Shown here: positions 7,557 through 9,585 of the stretch, one piece after another
How positions within the stretch are numbered: the first letter of the stretch is position 1
Layout: every line of letters begins with the position of its first letter
Source of the DNA: Croceibacterium_A sp044506565
GTDB lineage: Bacteria; Pseudomonadota; Alphaproteobacteria; Sphingomonadales; Sphingomonadaceae
DNA: 9,585 nt
Direction of reading: 5' to 3'
Assembly (NCBI GenBank): GCA_044506565.1
Contig: JBIQKN010000091.1
Span: 1 to 9,585, forward strand
Program-made: the position numbers and the translations under genes
Notes under the pieces: generated by a model
Seen by the model: the letters and a program-made list of their open reading frames with translations, nothing else
What the model was told of the DNA's origin: nothing
Databases searched by the model: none

Positions 7557-8145
7557 TACGACGGCAGCGGTCGTCGCCGAAACGCCGCGGCTCGTGCTGC
7601 GGCGCGAGCGTCCCGGAGATCTCGCGGTCTGGCTCGAGCACGTGAACACGCCGCAGGTGATGGCGATGGTCGGCGGCGTGCAGTCCGCCGCCAAGGTCGC
7701 GCAGAGCTTCGCGCGGATGGCGGAAGCGGACGCCGCGGGTGAGGTCGCGTTCTACTTCGTCGCGCTCAAGGCCGAAGGCACCCTGATCGGCAAGGCCGGG
7801 CTGGCACCGATCGAGACACCGTGCGCGCCCGACGAACTCAGGGGCGCGGTTCAGGTCGGCTGGACGCTGCGCGCCGACTGCTGGGGCCGGGGCTATGCGC
7901 GCGAGGCCGGCGAGGCGGCGCTGGCGCTGGCGTTCGACCGGTTCGCGCTGCCGCGAATCTACGCGCAGACTTCGCAGCGCAACTGCGCCTCGTGGGGGCT
8001 GATGGAGCGGCTCGGGATGGTCCGCCGGGCGGACCTCGACTACCCCGATCCAGAGTACCCGCCGGAGGACAACCCGACGATGGTCTACCAGCTCGACGCC
8101 GCCGACTGGCGCGCCTCGCCTGAACGGCAGGGGGCCCATGGCTGA
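7549..8145 (+). CDS. RimJ/RimL-like GNAT N-acetyltransferase, first of a tandem pair
   Basis: This 198-residue protein has the GNAT fold of the RimJ/RimL type: an N-terminal strand TPRLVLRRERPGDL (12-25), then motif A VGWTLRADCWGRGYAREAGE (103-122). Its WGRGYA (112-117) is the acetyl-CoA pyrophosphate-binding loop. Motif B follows with NCASWGLMERLGM (145-157). Such enzymes transfer acetyl groups from acetyl-CoA to protein N-termini or to small-molecule amines; the substrate cannot be inferred here. The N-terminal six or so residues are a loose leader. The start ATG overlaps the hemB stop in an 8-base ATGGCTGA with no strong ribosome-binding site, which points to translational coupling. It shares clear similarity with the next gene, so the two are likely an old tandem duplication. 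Confidence 0.9.
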
Positions 8146-8680
8146 GTTCCGGCTCGAAACCGAACGCCTCGTCTTGCGCGACTGGCGGGACGAGGATCTC
8201 GACGCGCTTCACGGCATCTGCTCCGATCCGCTGGTCATGGCGACCATCGGGCCGGTGCAGGATCGCGCGACCGCGCAGGCCGGCCTCGAGCGCCTGAAGG
8301 CGCGAACCGCTCGCGACGGGCACACTTTCTGGGCCCTCGAGCGCAAGGCCGACGGGCGCGTGATCGGCTTCTGCGGCATTGCCCTCGGCACGGTGCCGGC
8401 GATCGCCGACGAGCTCGAGATCGGCTGGCGTCTCGCATCCGACTGCTGGGGGCAATCCTACGCCCGCGAGGCGGCAGAAGCGTCGATCGGCTGGGCCGCC
8501 GCCTCTCGGCCTGGCCGGCCCATCTTCGCGATCACCTCGGTCGGAAATCATCGCAGCCGCGGACTGATGGAGCGGCTCGGGATGAAGCGCGACCCCGCGA
8601 TGGACTTCGACCATCCCGACGTCCCCGAGGGGGCGCCGCTCAAGCCCCACGTCACCTATCGCCTGGACCCACCCCGATGA
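8138..8680 (+). CDS. RimJ/RimL-like GNAT N-acetyltransferase, second of a tandem pair
   Basis: This 180-residue GNAT protein is paralogous to the preceding one: TERLVLRDWRDEDLDAL (8-24), EIGWRLASDCWGQSYAREAA (94-113) and NHRSRGLMERLGMKRDPAMD (137-156). The acetyl-CoA loop reads WGQSYA, with serine where the family usually has glycine and where the neighbour has WGRGYA. This may lower activity or only be a tolerated change. The ATG overlaps the upstream stop as ATGGCTGA, and AGGGGG (8129-8134) lies three bases ahead, so it can be initiated independently or by coupling. Its own stop overlaps the next start as ATGA. The substrate is unknown; protein, ribosomal or small-molecule acetylation are all possible. 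Confidence 0.9.
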   Translation: MAEFRLETERLVLRDWRDEDLDALHGICSDPLVMATIGPVQDRATAQAGLERLKARTARDGHTFWALERKADGRVIGFCGIALGTVPAIADELEIGWRLASDCWGQSYAREAAEASIGWAAASRPGRPIFAITSVGNHRSRGLMERLGMKRDPAMDFDHPDVPEGAPLKPHVTYRLDPPR

Positions 8681-9252
8681 TCGTGGTCGAACGCTTTCCC
8701 TGGGCGACGATCCTGCCGTTCGAGGGCAAGGTCCCGCAGATTCACGAGACAGCCTTCGTCGCCCCCGGTGCGCGGATCATCGGGGACGTGACGATCGGCG
8801 CCGAGGCGAGCGTGTGGTACAATTGCGTGCTCAGGGGCGACATCCACCGGATCGAGATCGGCGCGCGCTCGAACGTGCAGGACGGCAGCGTCTTCCACGT
8901 CGAGGGGCCGCGGCCGGACACCGAGGGCTGTCCGACGATCGTCGGCGAGGACTGCGTGATCGGGCACATGGCGGTGGTCCACGGGGCGACGCTCGAGGAT
9001 CGCGCCTTCGTCGGCATGGGCGCGGTGGCGATGGACGATTCGCGGATCGGCGAAGGCGCGATGCTTGCCGCCGGAGCGCTGCTGAGCCCGGGCAAGGCGA
9101 TCCCGCCGCGCGAGATCTGGGTGGGCCGGCCGGCGAAGTTCCTGCGCACGCAGGACGCGGCCCAGGTCGAGAAGATCCGCTTTCAGACCGAGCGCTACTG
9201 CGCGCTCGCGCGCCGGCATCTGGCGATGCTCCGTGGCGAAGCCCAGGATTGA
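8677..9252 (+). CDS. Gamma-class carbonic anhydrase-like protein (left-handed beta-helix)
   Basis: This 191-residue protein shows hexapeptide-repeat rungs of a left-handed parallel beta-helix from about residue 26 to 148 (for example IIGDVTIGAEASVWYNCVLR), followed by a C-terminal helix. The expected zinc histidines are at His74 (VFHVEG), His97 and His102 (IGHMAVVHG), with the metal bound between subunits of a trimer. Arg53 and Asp55 (LRGDIHRIEIG) and Gln68-Asp69 match conserved structural or catalytic positions of Cam, the archaeal gamma carbonic anhydrase. The acidic loop of Cam is absent, as in the YrdA/PaaY-like branch, so CO2 hydration activity is uncertain despite the intact metal site. 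It starts inside the previous stop (ATGA) and ends overlapping the next gene by 20 bases. The family call is secure; the physiological role is open. Confidence 0.93.
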   Translation: MIVVERFPWATILPFEGKVPQIHETAFVAPGARIIGDVTIGAEASVWYNCVLRGDIHRIEIGARSNVQDGSVFHVEGPRPDTEGCPTIVGEDCVIGHMAVVHGATLEDRAFVGMGAVAMDDSRIGEGAMLAAGALLSPGKAIPPREIWVGRPAKFLRTQDAAQVEKIRFQTERYCALARRHLAMLRGEAQD

Positions 9253-9517
9253 GCTGCCGCCGCCGGAGGCGATCCGGGCGCTGGCCGACGCCGAGGGCCG
9301 CCTCGCGCTGCGCGTGACGCCGGGCGCGCGCTCCGAAGCAGTCGAACCCGGCGACGGCCGGCTGCTGATCAAGGTCCGCGCCAAGCCGCAGGACGGCGCA
9401 GCCAACGAGGCCGTGCTTTCCCTGGTCGCGCGTGCGCTTGGAGTGGCGACGTCACGGCTGCAGTTGTTGCGCGGCGCAACTGGGCGCGACAAGCTGGTGC
9501 AGCTGCCGCAGGACTGA
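9233..9517 (+). CDS. DUF167 (YggU-like) family protein
   Basis: This small protein of 94 residues has the DUF167 signature in order: LRVTPGARSEAVE (25-37), GRLLIKVRAKPQDGAANEAV (42-61) and SRLQLLRGATGRDKLVQL (74-91). Family length is about 90-100 residues, so it is complete. Structures of family members show a compact alpha/beta fold, but no biochemical function is established. The start is a GTG at 9233 inside the end of the carbonic anhydrase-like gene (20-base overlap, different frame), with no clear ribosome-binding site. Coupled translation is likely. It is the last gene of the hemB-headed operon visible here. Confidence 0.9.
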   Translation: MAKPRIELPPPEAIRALADAEGRLALRVTPGARSEAVEPGDGRLLIKVRAKPQDGAANEAVLSLVARALGVATSRLQLLRGATGRDKLVQLPQD

Positions 9518-9585
9518 TCGCGGCGGCGATGATCGCCCATTGACTTGCAATTCATGATGCCCACATGGGCGGCTTGCAACTCTTA
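9518..9585. other. Right-edge intergenic stretch without an identified gene
   Basis: It holds a short GGCGA-TGA-TCGCC hairpin (9525-9537) with no T-run, a near-palindrome GCCCACATGGGC (9559-9570), and two copies of CTTGCAA (9544-9550 and 9573-9579) 29 bases apart. A frame opening with ATG at 9554 stays open to the window end but is too short to judge. No convincing terminator follows the DUF167 gene. Confidence 0.3.

Noticed and set aside
9525..9537. GGCGA-TGA-TCGCC hairpin as terminator of the hemB operon
   Set aside because: A 5-bp stem without a T-run is too weak to call.

Overview
This is a high-GC, gene-dense chromosomal window. The gene content and its compact overlapping layout fit an alphaproteobacterium, most likely in the Sphingomonadales (Sphingomonas/Erythrobacter-like). 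The main pointers are a SUV3-like RNA helicase followed by an S4-domain protein, a 7-iron ferredoxin and a CarD regulator, and a membrane-anchored M23 peptidase of sphingomonad type. The taxonomic call is inference from family resemblance, not a database search. I see no mobile element, CRISPR array, tRNA, rRNA or phage gene, and every complete gene looks intact.

Left part, minus strand (1-4692). In transcription order the genes are a SUV3-like DEAD/H-type RNA helicase (4692-2185), a small HSP15-like S4 RNA-binding protein (2173-1868), the ferredoxin FdxA (1871-1533, coupled by an ATGA overlap) and a CarD/CdnL RNA polymerase-binding regulator (1287-751). CarD has a 245-base leader/promoter region and a strong hairpin terminator (696-731). 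After that terminator, a separate minus-strand gene begins at 584 and runs off the left edge. It encodes a GIN/DUF2807-type protein with a repeated AGSG rung motif. The DNA upstream of it carries two palindromes built from the same TATCG/CGATA half-site.

Right part, plus strand (4924-9517). A divergent 231-base gap separates the helicase from an M23 endopeptidase. The peptidase probably starts at a TTG codon behind a GGAGGG ribosome-binding site and a perfect 8-bp leader hairpin. It is followed after 38 bases by hemB (Asp-type metal site), two tandem RimJ/RimL-like GNAT acetyltransferases, a gamma-class carbonic anhydrase-like protein and a DUF167/YggU protein. From hemB onward every gene overlaps the next, by 8, 8, 4 and 20 bases, so this is almost certainly one operon.

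Most of this is conserved housekeeping content: RNA turnover, transcription control, cell-wall remodelling and heme synthesis. I found no clear undescribed system. The points most worth a second look are the palindrome cluster and the apparently cytoplasmic repeat protein at the left edge, the translationally coupled S4-ferredoxin pair behind the helicase, and the tandem acetyltransferases joined by identical 8-base overlaps.
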